A stretch of DNA of 64,000 bases, from the NCBI RefSeq assembly GCF_024643205.1, contig NZ_JAMKQJ010000001.1, positions 186,001 through 250,000 of the forward strand. The letters run 5' to 3'. Of this stretch, positions 50,620-60,779 are shown one piece after another; the first letter of the stretch is position 1, and each line of letters opens with the position of its first letter. The stretch is from Parapedobacter tibetensis. GTDB taxonomy: Bacteria; Bacteroidota; Bacteroidia; Sphingobacteriales; Sphingobacteriaceae. The notes under the pieces were generated by a model that did not search any database, was not told where the DNA came from, and saw nothing but the letters and a program-made list of their open reading frames with translations. A program made the position numbers and the translations under genes.

Positions 50620-52269
50620 TTAACCTGAGGAGATTAACACCATCCCCAAGATTCCGGCTGCTAAAACATAATAGATAGTAGGAATAATGGTTTTCCCTAA
50701 AATGTAGCCCTCTTTGCCCATCAGCCCCACCACCGCTGAAGCAGCTACCACGTTATGTATCGCAACCATGTTTCCCGCTGCCGCCCCTACCGCTTGTAGT
50801 GATACGATAATGACATTTGATATGTCAAGTTTTGTTGCAATGCTATTCTGAAATTCAGCAAACATTAAATTACTGACGGTATTGCTGCCCGCAATAAAGG
50901 CGCCCAAAGCTCCTACCGATGGTGCCACTAGGGGCCATAGCGCACCGACTTTGGCGGCAGTCCAATCAGCTAGTGCCACTGGCATGCTATCTATTCCTTG
51001 TGGGTTTATTCCTGAGTTGATGTAAATCCTTACCATGGGAATGGTAAATACCAATACGAATGCAGCCATCATCGCCATTGAAGTTGACTCGTTAAATGCT
51101 TTCCGAAAATTGGTGACAGGCATTTTGTGGATTAACATGGCAGCAATTGCTGCTAATATGAGCATCGTTCCTGGTAAATACAAAGGAGAAGAAGAAGCGG
51201 ATATGGAAGTTCCGAAAATTACTGGCCAGGATACATTCAAGTTGTTAAGAAAATCTCCTATCCCTAGATTTTGCTTCCTTGTGATGATCAATAATATCGA
51301 AACAAGCACATAGGGCATCCATGCTTTATAAATAGTTACCGATGGCGTAATTAACCCTTTTTCTTCCACTTGCACCTTGCCAGACCATGTTTTCGGCCAG
51401 TTTTTCTTCTCAGGAAAATCCCAGTTGTCCGCTGGAATCAAGAATTTATATTTCACCGCGATAACGACAAGGACAAGCCCAATCATGGCCCCCAAAAGCG
51501 ATGGAAATTCAGGGCCAAGGAAAATAGCGGTACAAGCATAGGGTATGGTAAATGCCAATCCTGAAAAAATGGCAAAGGGGGCAATCGTTATTATTTTTTT
51601 CCAATCACTTTTTCGGCCGAATATGAATATGGTCGTCGCAATCATTAGCCATGGCATAAATGTTCCAATAATGGCGTGTATCATGCCTATTTGTGCGGTA
51701 GCAGCTTGTAAAAACGCAATCTTTTCATCTGGATTGGCAAAACCAGTTGTCAGTCCGTTGTTCAACCCGATCAATACAGGTGTTCCTATCGCACCAAATG
51801 TCACGGCTGTGCTTTGAACCATTAACCCGATGACAACGGCTGACAACGCCGGAAAGCCTAAAGCAACCAACAATGGGGCCACGATGGCGGCGGGTGTACC
51901 GAAGCCAGATGCCCCTTCTATAAACGATCCAAAAAGCCAAGCAATAACAATGATCTGTACCCGCCTATCCGGACTAATCTGTGTGAAATTATAACGGATA
52001 CTGGCAAGACCCCCAGAATATTTCAATACAGAAAGTAGCAATAAGGCCCCAAATATGATATACAGCACATCGAAGGTGATGAACAGCCCTTGAATTGTTG
52101 ACGCAGCAATATGTGCTACCCCCATATCCCAGTATTGAAAGGCGATCCAAGCCGTCACAAATAAGACCAGAGGCATAGTGTATTTTGCTGGCAGCCTACA
52201 TCCTACCAACAAGACCATCGCTAGTAAAATCGGAATAAAGGCTAACGCCGCTTGTAATGCCAAACTCAT
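50620..52269 (-). CDS. lctP: L-lactate permease, LctP family
   Basis: A 549-residue inner-membrane proton-lactate (or glycolate) symporter with about 13 hydrophobic segments. The family block FGSFIEGASGFGTPAAIVAPLL-type sequence is present (GASGFGTPAAIVAPLLVALG), as are STAVTFGAIGTPVLIGL and the C-terminal AGSNTVSNLMFAEFQ and QAVGAAAGNMVAIHNVVAA. Length is usual. The start codon lies 3 bp after the stop of a disrupted reading frame (52273), so the permease was once, or still is, the second gene of an operon. No lutABC or lldD genes are seen nearby. Confidence 0.95.
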   Translation of the reverse strand: MSLALQAALAFIPILLAMVLLVGCRLPAKYTMPLVLFVTAWIAFQYWDMGVAHIAASTIQGLFITFDVLYIIFGALLLLSVLKYSGGLASIRYNFTQISPDRRVQIIVIAWLFGSFIEGASGFGTPAAIVAPLLVALGFPALSAVVIGLMVQSTAVTFGAIGTPVLIGLNNGLTTGFANPDEKIAFLQAATAQIGMIHAIIGTFMPWLMIATTIFIFGRKSDWKKIITIAPFAIFSGLAFTIPYACTAIFLGPEFPSLLGAMIGLVLVVIAVKYKFLIPADNWDFPEKKNWPKTWSGKVQVEEKGLITPSVTIYKAWMPYVLVSILLIITRKQNLGIGDFLNNLNVSWPVIFGTSISASSSPLYLPGTMLILAAIAAMLIHKMPVTNFRKAFNESTSMAMMAAFVLVFTIPMVRIYINSGINPQGIDSMPVALADWTAAKVGALWPLVAPSVGALGAFIAGSNTVSNLMFAEFQNSIATKLDISNVIIVSLQAVGAAAGNMVAIHNVVAASAVVGLMGKEGYILGKTIIPTIYYVLAAGILGMVLISSG

Positions 52270-52272
52270 ATG

Positions 52273-52609
52273 CTATCTCGATACTTTATATGGCTTTTTA
52301 GCCATTTTGACAACCTCACCACCGGCCAATAAAAACGACCCAACAGCGTAGACTTCGGAATCATCATAACTTACCTGACCAAGAACGGCACCAATACGCT
52401 GTGACGGCCCAACACATCCCAGTTTTCGATAGTCTCAAGGCGAATATACCGAAGGGCGGGGTGTTTTCAAAATTTATTTCTTCCCCTGCCAAAGCACAAA
52501 TCTTGACATAAGTGTCGGAATCTGCATTTTCCAATATCCATACGAGGTATTTTTTATGGAATTTTATTCCTTGTAGCATCCGTGTACCACTTAGCGTTAT
52601 GATAACAGT
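52273..52609 (-). pseudogene. Frame-disrupted gene remnant directly upstream of lctP
   Basis: Three minus-strand frames carry protein-like sequence in relay. Frame one covers about 52609-52450 (KYLVWILENADSDTYVKIC), frame two about 52440-52390 (LETIENWDVLGRH), frame three about 52400-52273 (GAVLGQVSYDDSEVYAVGSF, then LLAGGEVVKMAKKPY and a stop 3 bp before the lctP ATG). Two frameshifts would join them into one C-terminal fragment of about 110 residues. The last part recalls, from memory, the C-terminus of GH88/GH105 unsaturated glucuronyl or rhamnogalacturonyl hydrolases (YAVGAFLLAGSE-type). That match is weak. No upstream remainder is seen before the macroglobulin promoter. Confidence 0.45.
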
Positions 52610-52628
52610 TTATCAAGCATTTTTTAGT

Positions 52629-52636
52629 TAAGTTTG
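52629..52636 (+). promoter_or_regulatory. -7 box candidate for the alpha-2-macroglobulin gene
   Basis: TAAGTTTG matches TAnnTTTG, 35 bp before the ATG at 52671 and 10 bp before the alternative in-frame start at 52647. A start site near 52643 would leave almost no leader for 52647, which favours 52671. Confidence 0.42.
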
Positions 52637-52670
52637 TACAACAACATTGAGGGCCTTTAATAGACACACC

Positions 52671-55600
52671 ATGATTCGTAACATCTTTTCCGTAGCGGTA
52701 ATCCTAATCACAATGGTCACCACCACCATGGCACAAAAACACCCTGAAAACACGCCGTTCCAAAAAGAATGGCGGCAAATAGACTCCCTCACGGGCAAAG
52801 GTCTACCTCAATCGGCTGCTAAAATTGCCCGCCAGGTATTGGTTGCGGCCAAAGAAAAAAAAGATAATGCCAGCGCCATCAAGGCCCAAATCTTCCTGAT
52901 GGGTGTGGATGAAAGCATACAGGAAAACGCAGATATCCGTAACCTACTCTTCGTCGATTCGCTGATTACAGAAAGCCAAGGTTCCGAAAAAGCACTTTGG
53001 CAAAGCATCAACGCAGAGCAATATTGGCAATATTTTCAACAGAACCGCTGGAGGATATATAACCGTACACCCATCCAAGGGGAAGCTCCAACGGATATCG
53101 CCACATGGGATGCTCCGGCTTTCATCAACAAAGCAAGTACACTATACCTCGCCTCCATTGCTGAAAGGGAGCAGTTAAAAGCTATCCCCGTAAAACGCTA
53201 CATGCCCATTCTTGCTGAAGGAAAAAATACCCGGCATCTGCGTCCCACCTTATATGATTTCCTGGTATTCAGAGCCATCGAATTTTTCCAGGATGATGAA
53301 AAGGACGTGATAAGCCCGGCATACCGATTTCAGGTGGATGGCGCACTGTGGTTTGAACCTGCCCAACGGTTTAGCGAAGTGAGGGTAAAACCTGCCGACC
53401 CAGATGCCCTGCACTTCAAAGCGCTGAGTCTCTATCAGGAAATCATTAGCTTCCATCTCAACGACAAGGAACCCGATGCACTCATCGATGCCGACCTGCA
53501 TCGCTTGCAATTCGTACATACGCATTCCGTAAATCCGCACAAAGACAGCCTGTATCTAGATGCCCTGTTTAGGCTTGAAAAGCAATATCGTAAGCATCCA
53601 GCATCAGCTGAAGTGTCTTTCCGCATCGTGCAGCAACAATATGGGAATGGTGTTTCCCCTACCGATGGGCCCATACCGATGCGCTCCGGAACCCAACAGT
53701 CGGGCAAAAGGGATGTACCGGCTCTCCGAGCGAAATTGGAACAAATTATTGCGCAGCATCCTGATACGGAGGGCGCTGCCCATGCCACCGAGTTGCTCAA
53801 CCAGATTCAGATGAAGGAAATCGCCCTTAAGGTAGAAGAGGTGAACATTCCTAAGCAAAATATCAGAGCCCTGATTACCTATCGGAATGTAGATAAAATC
53901 CACTTATCCCTCTATAAGATACCCATAGGGTTTGAATTTCGTAGGGGCAATGATCAAGAAAGGGAAGCAACCAGGCAGGCACTCCAAGCGTTGGCACCAG
54001 TAAAGGCTTGGGAACAATCACTGCCGGGAACTGCCGACATGGAAACACATCATACCGAAATCAAAGTGGACGCTTTGCCTGCAGGCAGCTATGCACTGGT
54101 TGCTACGGTCAGCCCAAACTCGGGGGATTTGCCGAATCTGGATTTGGGTGAAGACAATAGCCTAATACACTTGATAGATTTTCAGGTATCGCGCCTCAGC
54201 TTGATAAGCAATACTGGCGGGAAACAGGACTGGCTCTACGTTCTTGATCGCCAAACTGGGAAACCTGTTGCCCATGCCAAGGCACAGTATTGGGAGCAAC
54301 GGTGGGATGCCGAAAAGCAAATAAACGTATATAGCAAGCTGGCCGAAAACACAACTGACAAGGAGGGTAAATCAACCATTCCCAATGGAGACAGGCAATA
54401 TACCAGAATAAACCGCATTACCCTCATCGCCGAGACAGACACCCTGAGGGCCGATGTCCATTTATATCGTTATCGTGACAATGCCGATGAACCAAAAGCC
54501 CATAGCAGTACATTCCTTTTTACTGATCGGGCCATCTACCGCCCCGGACAAACCATCTATTTTAAAGGCATTATGGTGGAACGCATCAACGAGGGGAAGA
54601 AAAACCGCGTACTGCCTAACCGTAAAACCGAGGTAACCTTATATGATGCTAACGGCCAAGTCGTGTCTACCACCAATGCAAAAAGCAACGAATTTGGTTC
54701 GTTTGAAGGCTCCTTTATAGCTCCCGAAACTGGCCTCACAGGTGAAATGCGCATTCAAGAGGAGCATGGGTCTGTCGCTTTCTCCGTGGAAGAATACAAG
54801 CGCCCCAAATTCTTCGTGGAGTTCGACACCTTAAAAGGCAACTATGCCCTCAATGAACAACTAACTGTAAAGGCTCATGCCAAAGCCTATGCGGGCAACA
54901 ATATTGATGGTGCCGAGGTCAAATACCGGGTGGTGAGGCAAACGCGCTTCCCCTATTTCTGGGCCTATTACCGTTGGGGGCAACCTCAATCCCAAGAAAT
55001 GGAAATCGCCAACGGAACTGCAATAACCAAAGCTGATGGCACTTTTGAGGTGACCTTTGAAACTATACCCGACCGTAGCATCAACCCCGAAACGCTACCT
55101 ACTTTTACCTATCAGATACATGCCGATGTGACGGATATCAGTGGTGAAACGCGGAGTGGAAGCCAACAGCTTCATGTTGGGTACCGATCCCTCCAAATCA
55201 TAGCCGCAGTAGATGAAACCATCGAAAGCAAGGAGCTGACCCTTACGGCTTACACGCAGAATATGAATGGTGTATTCACGCCCGCGCAACTGCACCTAAA
55301 CGTGGCTCCCCTGCGGTTTCCTGAAAAAATCTTCCGCAAGCGCTTATGGGAAAAACCTGACCAATTCGTATTATCCGAACAGGAATACCGGAATGCCTTT
55401 CCGGACGACGAATACCAAGAGGAATCGAACTACCTGAATTGGGAAAAGGGTGAAACGGCCTACGAGACTTCTTTTACCACTACAGCGGATGGCCAGGTGA
55501 CTATCCCCCAGTCGGCCTGGGGAGAAGAAGGCTGGTATGTACTGGAATTGAAAGGCAAAGACAAACAGGGCAATGAAATCACGGAAAGAAAATACACATA

Positions 55601-58600
55601 TTTAGTAGATCCATCGGGGAAAAGTCTGCCACAACGCACCTTGCTCGTACATACCAACCAAAAGCGATATGAACCAGGCGATCAGCTGGAGTTATCAGTG
55701 AAGGCGGGGCATGAAGGCGCTTACCTGCTTGAAAGCCGCACGCAGTCGGCCAACACACTGCCCTACCCAATAGGCGACCGGCAGCACATCGAACAACCCA
55801 TCACCGAAAACGACCGCGGTGGCATAGCCTACCAGTGGATTTATGTATACAACAACCGCGTATATACCGCGCAACACCAAGTCCAAGTACCTTGGTCAAA
55901 TCGTGACCTCCAATTGGAATGGGCCACGCACCGCGATAAATTATTGCCCGGTGAACAGGAAGAGTGGACACTAACCGTCAAAGGAGACAAAAAAGACAAC
56001 GTGGCTGCTGAACTGCTTACAGGGATGTATGATGCCTCACTGGATGCATTCAAGCCACATCAATGGCGCTGGGATCGGTTTTCGCCCGACAATCTGTTGG
56101 GCAACTATTGGAATACCCAATACGGTTTTGGTAGTAAGGATGGCATCGAATGGAAAGACGGACTCAACTGGAGCCGCTCTGGCACGTCATATACCAAAAT
56201 ATACGACCGGCTGTATGATTTCGGACGGCATCTACGCCAGCTAAGCGGGACAGGGATGATGATAAGAGGCATGGCTACTCCAACCGAACAGCGTATGGCC
56301 CTACCCGCTGGCGCTGCCAAGGAGGAGGCTGCAATGAGTGAAGCGGTGATCATGGGTTACGGAAAAGACCAATCAGATGGGAGCACACCCCCCCCACCTA
56401 CCGAAAATGAGGAAAACATTGAAGCAGATCCGCTGACCAGCACACAGGTGCGTACAAATCTCCAAGAAACCGCCTTCTTTCTACCCCAGCTACGCACCGA
56501 TTCAGCGGGCAGCGTAACCTTCAAATTTACCATTCCCGAGGCACTTACCGAATGGAAGATGATGGCCTTTGCCCATACCCAAGACTGGAAAACGGGTTAT
56601 CTGGAAGGCCGGGTGAAAACTCAGAAAGACTTGATGGTGATGCCCAACCTGCCTCGGTTTCTGCGTCAAGGTGATGATATCCATATCAGCGCCAAAATTA
56701 GCAACCTGGGCGAACAAGTAATACAGGGAACGGCTCGCTTAGAAATACTAGATGCCACCACCCTGGAACCCATCACTACTAGTTTTATTGACGACACGGC
56801 AGAAAAGAATTTTTCGGCACGGCAAAGCCAAAGCACCGCTGTGAGTTGGGCACTCCAGATCCCTAATGGTCATTTTGAACCGGTAGTGGTCCGCATCACG
56901 GCCAAAGCAGGCAATTTTACCGACGGTGAGGAAAACACACTACCCGTCATCACCAACCGGATGCTGGTAACCGAAACATTGCCCCTGCCGGTGCGGGGCA
57001 ATGAAAGCAAATCATTCACGCTGCCTAAATTGCTGAATCCGGAAAGCAATACCTTATCACACCACGCCCTTACCGTGGAGTTCACCGGCAATCCGGCATG
57101 GTATGCTGTACAGGCCCTACCTTACCTGATGGAATATCCTTACGAATGCGCCGAACAGGTATTCAACCGCTTCTATGCCAATGCACTGGCTGCACATATT
57201 GTGGCGCAATCGCCAAAAGTAAGTGCCATATTTGATCAATGGCGAGAAAGCGATACAACGGCGCTATTGTCTAACCTGGAGAAAAACCAAGAACTAAAAT
57301 CCGCGCTGCTTGAAGAGACACCATGGGTGATGGAAGCTAAAAATGAAAGTGAGCAGAAACGTCGGATAGCCTTGCTCTTTGACAGCCACAAGCTGGCGCA
57401 GGGCTTGCAACAAAACCTAACCAAACTGGCTGAAATGCAACTGCCGGAGGGAAGCTTCCCTTGGTTCAGGGGCATGCAAAGCAACCGTTACATCACCCAA
57501 TATATCATAACGGGGATTGCACGTCTGAAACATCTTGGTGTTGAAGCAGCAAATACCACTGTGGCCAAGGGAATCATAGACAAGGCTCTCCCCTACCTTG
57601 ATCAACAAATTAAGGTTGACTACGACCAATTGGTGGAACGCAAGGCAAAACTCGATGATCAGCAAATCGGGTACTCACATGTGCAATACCTATATATGCG
57701 CAGCTTCTTTGCCAGCACACCCCTGCCGGAAGCAAGTCGCAAGGCTTTTGGCTACTACCAAGCTCAAGCCAAAACATATTGGGCCCAATTCAACCCCTAC
57801 CTCAAAGGCCAAATCGCCTTGGCGCTCCATCGCTCCAACAACGAGGACTCAACACCTGCTGATATCATGGCCTCCCTACGGGAAACCTCCATCCAACACG
57901 AGGAAATGGGCATGTACTGGAAATCCATGCCACGGGGCTATTGGTGGCATGAGGCCCCCATTGAAGCTCAAGCACTGCTTGTAGAGGCTTTTGCCGAGAT
58001 AGGCAAAAACACCCAAGCCGTAGATGACCTGAAGGTATGGTTGCTCAAGCAAAAGCAAACCCAACACTGGAATACCACCAAAGCCACCGCAGATGCCATT
58101 TATGCGTTGCTGTTGCAGGGCAGCGACTGGTTGGCCAACGAGCCCATTGTAAATATCACCCTGGGGCAGGAACATATAAGCTCCACCGAAGTGAAGGCCG
58201 AGGCCGGAACAGGGTATTTCAAGAAGCGTTTTGAAGGCGATGCCGTAAAACAAGATATGGGCAATATTACCGTAAAGGTAGATAAAGTCGTCAACGAGGG
58301 TGTCGCTTGGGGAGCTGTGTATTGGCAATATTTCGAAAACCTCGATAAGATCACATCCGCAGAAACCCCGCTCAGCCTGCGCAAACAACTTTACATCGAG
58401 CGCAATACGGACAGTGGCCCTGTACTCACTGAAATCACGGAAGGTAATGCGCTGAAGGTAGGTGACAAGGTGAAAATTCGCATCGAACTCCGTGTAGACC
58501 GCGATATGGAATACGTGCACTTGAAGGATATGCGGGCAGCTTGCTTTGAACCAATCAACGTATTGAGCGGATACCGTTATCAAGGCGGATTGGGCTACTA

Positions 58601-58787
58601 TGAAAGCACCAAAGATGTCTCCACCAACTTTTTCTTCGATTACCTGCGTAAAGGGACGTATGTGTTTGAGTATCCGGTGTTCGTGTCACAAGCAGGGGAT
58701 TTCTCCAATGGCATCAGTACCATCCAGTGTATGTATGCACCAGAATTCAGTAGCCACAGCGCGGGGATAAGGGTGTCGGTGGAGTAG
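52671..58787 (+). CDS. Alpha-2-macroglobulin-family protein with thioester motif
   Basis: A 2038-residue exported protein. The ATG at 52671 gives the signal peptide MIRNIFSVAVILITMVTTTMAQ. After a helical N-terminal region come several macroglobulin beta-sandwiches: MG2-like TDRAIYRPGQTIYFKG, VEEYKRPKFFVEFD, then the A2M core ETAFFLPQLRTDSAG and EALTEWKMMAFAHT. The thioester motif is YECAEQ with Cys1493 and Gln1496. The alpha/alpha toroid follows (MQLPEGSFPWFRGMQSNRY) and a receptor-binding-like domain ends the protein. Such proteins trap proteases by covalent linkage in the periplasm or outer membrane. A linker at about 1220-1245 holds VIMGYGKDQ and a PPPP run. No penicillin-binding protein 1c partner lies next to it. 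Confidence 0.93.
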   Translation: MIRNIFSVAVILITMVTTTMAQKHPENTPFQKEWRQIDSLTGKGLPQSAAKIARQVLVAAKEKKDNASAIKAQIFLMGVDESIQENADIRNLLFVDSLITESQGSEKALWQSINAEQYWQYFQQNRWRIYNRTPIQGEAPTDIATWDAPAFINKASTLYLASIAEREQLKAIPVKRYMPILAEGKNTRHLRPTLYDFLVFRAIEFFQDDEKDVISPAYRFQVDGALWFEPAQRFSEVRVKPADPDALHFKALSLYQEIISFHLNDKEPDALIDADLHRLQFVHTHSVNPHKDSLYLDALFRLEKQYRKHPASAEVSFRIVQQQYGNGVSPTDGPIPMRSGTQQSGKRDVPALRAKLEQIIAQHPDTEGAAHATELLNQIQMKEIALKVEEVNIPKQNIRALITYRNVDKIHLSLYKIPIGFEFRRGNDQEREATRQALQALAPVKAWEQSLPGTADMETHHTEIKVDALPAGSYALVATVSPNSGDLPNLDLGEDNSLIHLIDFQVSRLSLISNTGGKQDWLYVLDRQTGKPVAHAKAQYWEQRWDAEKQINVYSKLAENTTDKEGKSTIPNGDRQYTRINRITLIAETDTLRADVHLYRYRDNADEPKAHSSTFLFTDRAIYRPGQTIYFKGIMVERINEGKKNRVLPNRKTEVTLYDANGQVVSTTNAKSNEFGSFEGSFIAPETGLTGEMRIQEEHGSVAFSVEEYKRPKFFVEFDTLKGNYALNEQLTVKAHAKAYAGNNIDGAEVKYRVVRQTRFPYFWAYYRWGQPQSQEMEIANGTAITKADGTFEVTFETIPDRSINPETLPTFTYQIHADVTDISGETRSGSQQLHVGYRSLQIIAAVDETIESKELTLTAYTQNMNGVFTPAQLHLNVAPLRFPEKIFRKRLWEKPDQFVLSEQEYRNAFPDDEYQEESNYLNWEKGETAYETSFTTTADGQVTIPQSAWGEEGWYVLELKGKDKQGNEITERKYTYLVDPSGKSLPQRTLLVHTNQKRYEPGDQLELSVKAGHEGAYLLESRTQSANTLPYPIGDRQHIEQPITENDRGGIAYQWIYVYNNRVYTAQHQVQVPWSNRDLQLEWATHRDKLLPGEQEEWTLTVKGDKKDNVAAELLTGMYDASLDAFKPHQWRWDRFSPDNLLGNYWNTQYGFGSKDGIEWKDGLNWSRSGTSYTKIYDRLYDFGRHLRQLSGTGMMIRGMATPTEQRMALPAGAAKEEAAMSEAVIMGYGKDQSDGSTPPPPTENEENIEADPLTSTQVRTNLQETAFFLPQLRTDSAGSVTFKFTIPEALTEWKMMAFAHTQDWKTGYLEGRVKTQKDLMVMPNLPRFLRQGDDIHISAKISNLGEQVIQGTARLEILDATTLEPITTSFIDDTAEKNFSARQSQSTAVSWALQIPNGHFEPVVVRITAKAGNFTDGEENTLPVITNRMLVTETLPLPVRGNESKSFTLPKLLNPESNTLSHHALTVEFTGNPAWYAVQALPYLMEYPYECAEQVFNRFYANALAAHIVAQSPKVSAIFDQWRESDTTALLSNLEKNQELKSALLEETPWVMEAKNESEQKRRIALLFDSHKLAQGLQQNLTKLAEMQLPEGSFPWFRGMQSNRYITQYIITGIARLKHLGVEAANTTVAKGIIDKALPYLDQQIKVDYDQLVERKAKLDDQQIGYSHVQYLYMRSFFASTPLPEASRKAFGYYQAQAKTYWAQFNPYLKGQIALALHRSNNEDSTPADIMASLRETSIQHEEMGMYWKSMPRGYWWHEAPIEAQALLVEAFAEIGKNTQAVDDLKVWLLKQKQTQHWNTTKATADAIYALLLQGSDWLANEPIVNITLGQEHISSTEVKAEAGTGYFKKRFEGDAVKQDMGNITVKVDKVVNEGVAWGAVYWQYFENLDKITSAETPLSLRKQLYIERNTDSGPVLTEITEGNALKVGDKVKIRIELRVDRDMEYVHLKDMRAACFEPINVLSGYRYQGGLGYYESTKDVSTNFFFDYLRKGTYVFEYPVFVSQAGDFSNGISTIQCMYAPEFSSHSAGIRVSVE

Positions 58788-58901
58788 AAGATATGTGGTG
58801 TGAGATGTGAGATAGGCTATAGAATCATCAAAATTTCGTATTATTGCGTGACTTTAATACATGGTGAGATCAAGGAGTCTAATATCTAACGTCTAAATAA
58901 A

Positions 58902-60770
58902 ATGACAGCAGCATACAACGAAGATAGCATACGATCACTAGATTGGAAAGAGCACATCCGACTAAGGCCAGGGATGTATATCGGCAAGCTGGGTGATGGC
59001 TCGGCTTATGACGATGGCATCTATGTACTCCTTAAGGAAGTGATGGATAACTCCATAGACGAATTTGTAATGGGCGCTGGAAAAACCATCGAAATCACTG
59101 TCAACGAACAAAAAGTGTCCGTACGTGATTACGGCCGAGGCATCCCGTTGGGTTCAGTAGTGGATGTGGTATCAAAAATCAATACCGGCGGCAAGTACGA
59201 CAGCAAAGCTTTCCAAAAATCCGTAGGACTCAACGGGGTGGGAACTAAAGCGGTTAATGCACTTTCCTCATCATTCACTGTGCAATCCTACCGCCAAGGG
59301 AAGACCCGTATTGCTGAATTCAGTCAAGGAGAACTCCTCAAAGACGAGGAAAAAGATACCACCCAACGCAACGGTACAGCGGTAATCTTTTACCCTGACG
59401 ACAGCATTTTCAGGCATTATCATTACCGTCCGGAATTTGTAGAGAACATGATTTGGTATTATGTCTTTCTAAACTCCGGACTAACCATCAATTTTAATGG
59501 GCAAAAGTTCGTGTCTGAAAATGGCCTGAAAGACTTGCTCGAACGCAACATCGATACGGAATCCATGCGTTATCCCATCATCCACCTGAAGGGAGAAGAC
59601 ATTGAAATCGCCATCACCCATGGACAGCAATATGGTGAGGAATATTACTCCTTTGTGAACGGGCAACATACCACCCAGGGCGGCACACATCAAGCAGCAT
59701 TCCGCGAGGCAGTGGTGAAAACTGTTCGTGAGTTTTATAAGAAGGATTTCGAGGCCGCTGATGTCCGGGCATCCGTCATCGGGGCCATCGCCATCAAAGT
59801 ACAGGAACCCGTTTTTGAGTCGCAGACCAAAACCAAGCTCGGATCGCAGAATATTGGTCCAGAGGGGCCTACCGTCCGCACTTTCATCAATGATTTTGTG
59901 AAAAAAGCACTTGATGATTACTTACATAGGCATTCCGATACCGCCGATGCCTTGCTCAAGCGTATCCTTCAGTCCGAACGCGAACGAAAAGATATTGCGG
60001 GTATCAAAAAACTGGCCAACGAACGGGCAAAAAAAGCATCGCTACATAACCGAAAGCTGCGCGATTGTAAAATTCACTATGGCGACAAGCATGAGCGGGC
60101 TATGGAGACCACCCTATTTATCACAGAGGGCGATTCGGCCAGTGGCTCCATTACCAAATCACGTGATGTGCAGACCCAAGCTGTATTCAGCCTCAAAGGG
60201 AAACCCCTTAACGCCTTTGGCCTCACCAAAAAGGTGGTATACGAAAATGAGGAGTTTAACCTATTGCAACATGCACTCAATATTGAAGATGGGTTAGATG
60301 GACTACGTTATAACAACATTGTCATCGCCACGGATGCCGATGTGGACGGCATGCACATCCGTTTATTGATTATGACCTTCTTCCTGCAATTTTTCCCCGA
60401 TCTCGTGAAAGCGGGCCATGTATCCATCCTGCAAACGCCGTTGTTCCGTGTGCGCAACAAAAAAGAAACCATTTATTGCTATAGCGACGTGGAGCGCCAA
60501 TACGCTATGCTGAAATTGGGTAGTAAACCTGAAATCACTCGCTTCAAGGGGCTGGGTGAGATTTCGCCGGACGAATTTGGGCTATTTATAGGCAAGGACA
60601 TGCGCTTGGACCCTGTAATTCTTTCGAAGGATCAGAAAATTATCCAATTGCTTGAATATTACATGGGCAAGAACACTCCCGATAGGCAAAAACACATTGT
60701 AAACAACCTCCGGGTAGAGGTAGATATCGCTGAGCAGCAAAAAACAACAGCAGAAGAACTAGTGGCTTGA
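58902..60770 (+). CDS. parE: DNA topoisomerase IV subunit B (ParE-type)
   Basis: A 622-residue type IIA topoisomerase ATPase subunit. GHKL ATPase: EVMDNSIDEFVMG (Bergerat N), VRDYGRGIPLG, GLNGVGTKAVNALS. Transducer with the conserved lysine in KTKLGSQNIG. TOPRIM: LFITEGDSASGS and ATDADVDGMHIRLLIMTFF with the metal-binding DxD. Length is shorter than GyrB (about 650-800), and gyrB-specific insertions are absent, so ParE is favoured. It removes catenanes after replication together with ParC, whose gene is not in the window. purU starts 9 bp after its stop. The 58788-58901 gap has low-complexity TGTGAGAT words but no clear promoter. Confidence 0.93.
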   Translation: MTAAYNEDSIRSLDWKEHIRLRPGMYIGKLGDGSAYDDGIYVLLKEVMDNSIDEFVMGAGKTIEITVNEQKVSVRDYGRGIPLGSVVDVVSKINTGGKYDSKAFQKSVGLNGVGTKAVNALSSSFTVQSYRQGKTRIAEFSQGELLKDEEKDTTQRNGTAVIFYPDDSIFRHYHYRPEFVENMIWYYVFLNSGLTINFNGQKFVSENGLKDLLERNIDTESMRYPIIHLKGEDIEIAITHGQQYGEEYYSFVNGQHTTQGGTHQAAFREAVVKTVREFYKKDFEAADVRASVIGAIAIKVQEPVFESQTKTKLGSQNIGPEGPTVRTFINDFVKKALDDYLHRHSDTADALLKRILQSERERKDIAGIKKLANERAKKASLHNRKLRDCKIHYGDKHERAMETTLFITEGDSASGSITKSRDVQTQAVFSLKGKPLNAFGLTKKVVYENEEFNLLQHALNIEDGLDGLRYNNIVIATDADVDGMHIRLLIMTFFLQFFPDLVKAGHVSILQTPLFRVRNKKETIYCYSDVERQYAMLKLGSKPEITRFKGLGEISPDEFGLFIGKDMRLDPVILSKDQKIIQLLEYYMGKNTPDRQKHIVNNLRVEVDIAEQQKTTAEELVA

Positions 60771-60779
60771 TGTAATGTG

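Noticed and set aside
57876..58583. A 235-codon minus-strand frame inside the macroglobulin gene
   Set aside because: Antisense shadow of conserved A2M sequence, no recognisable domain.
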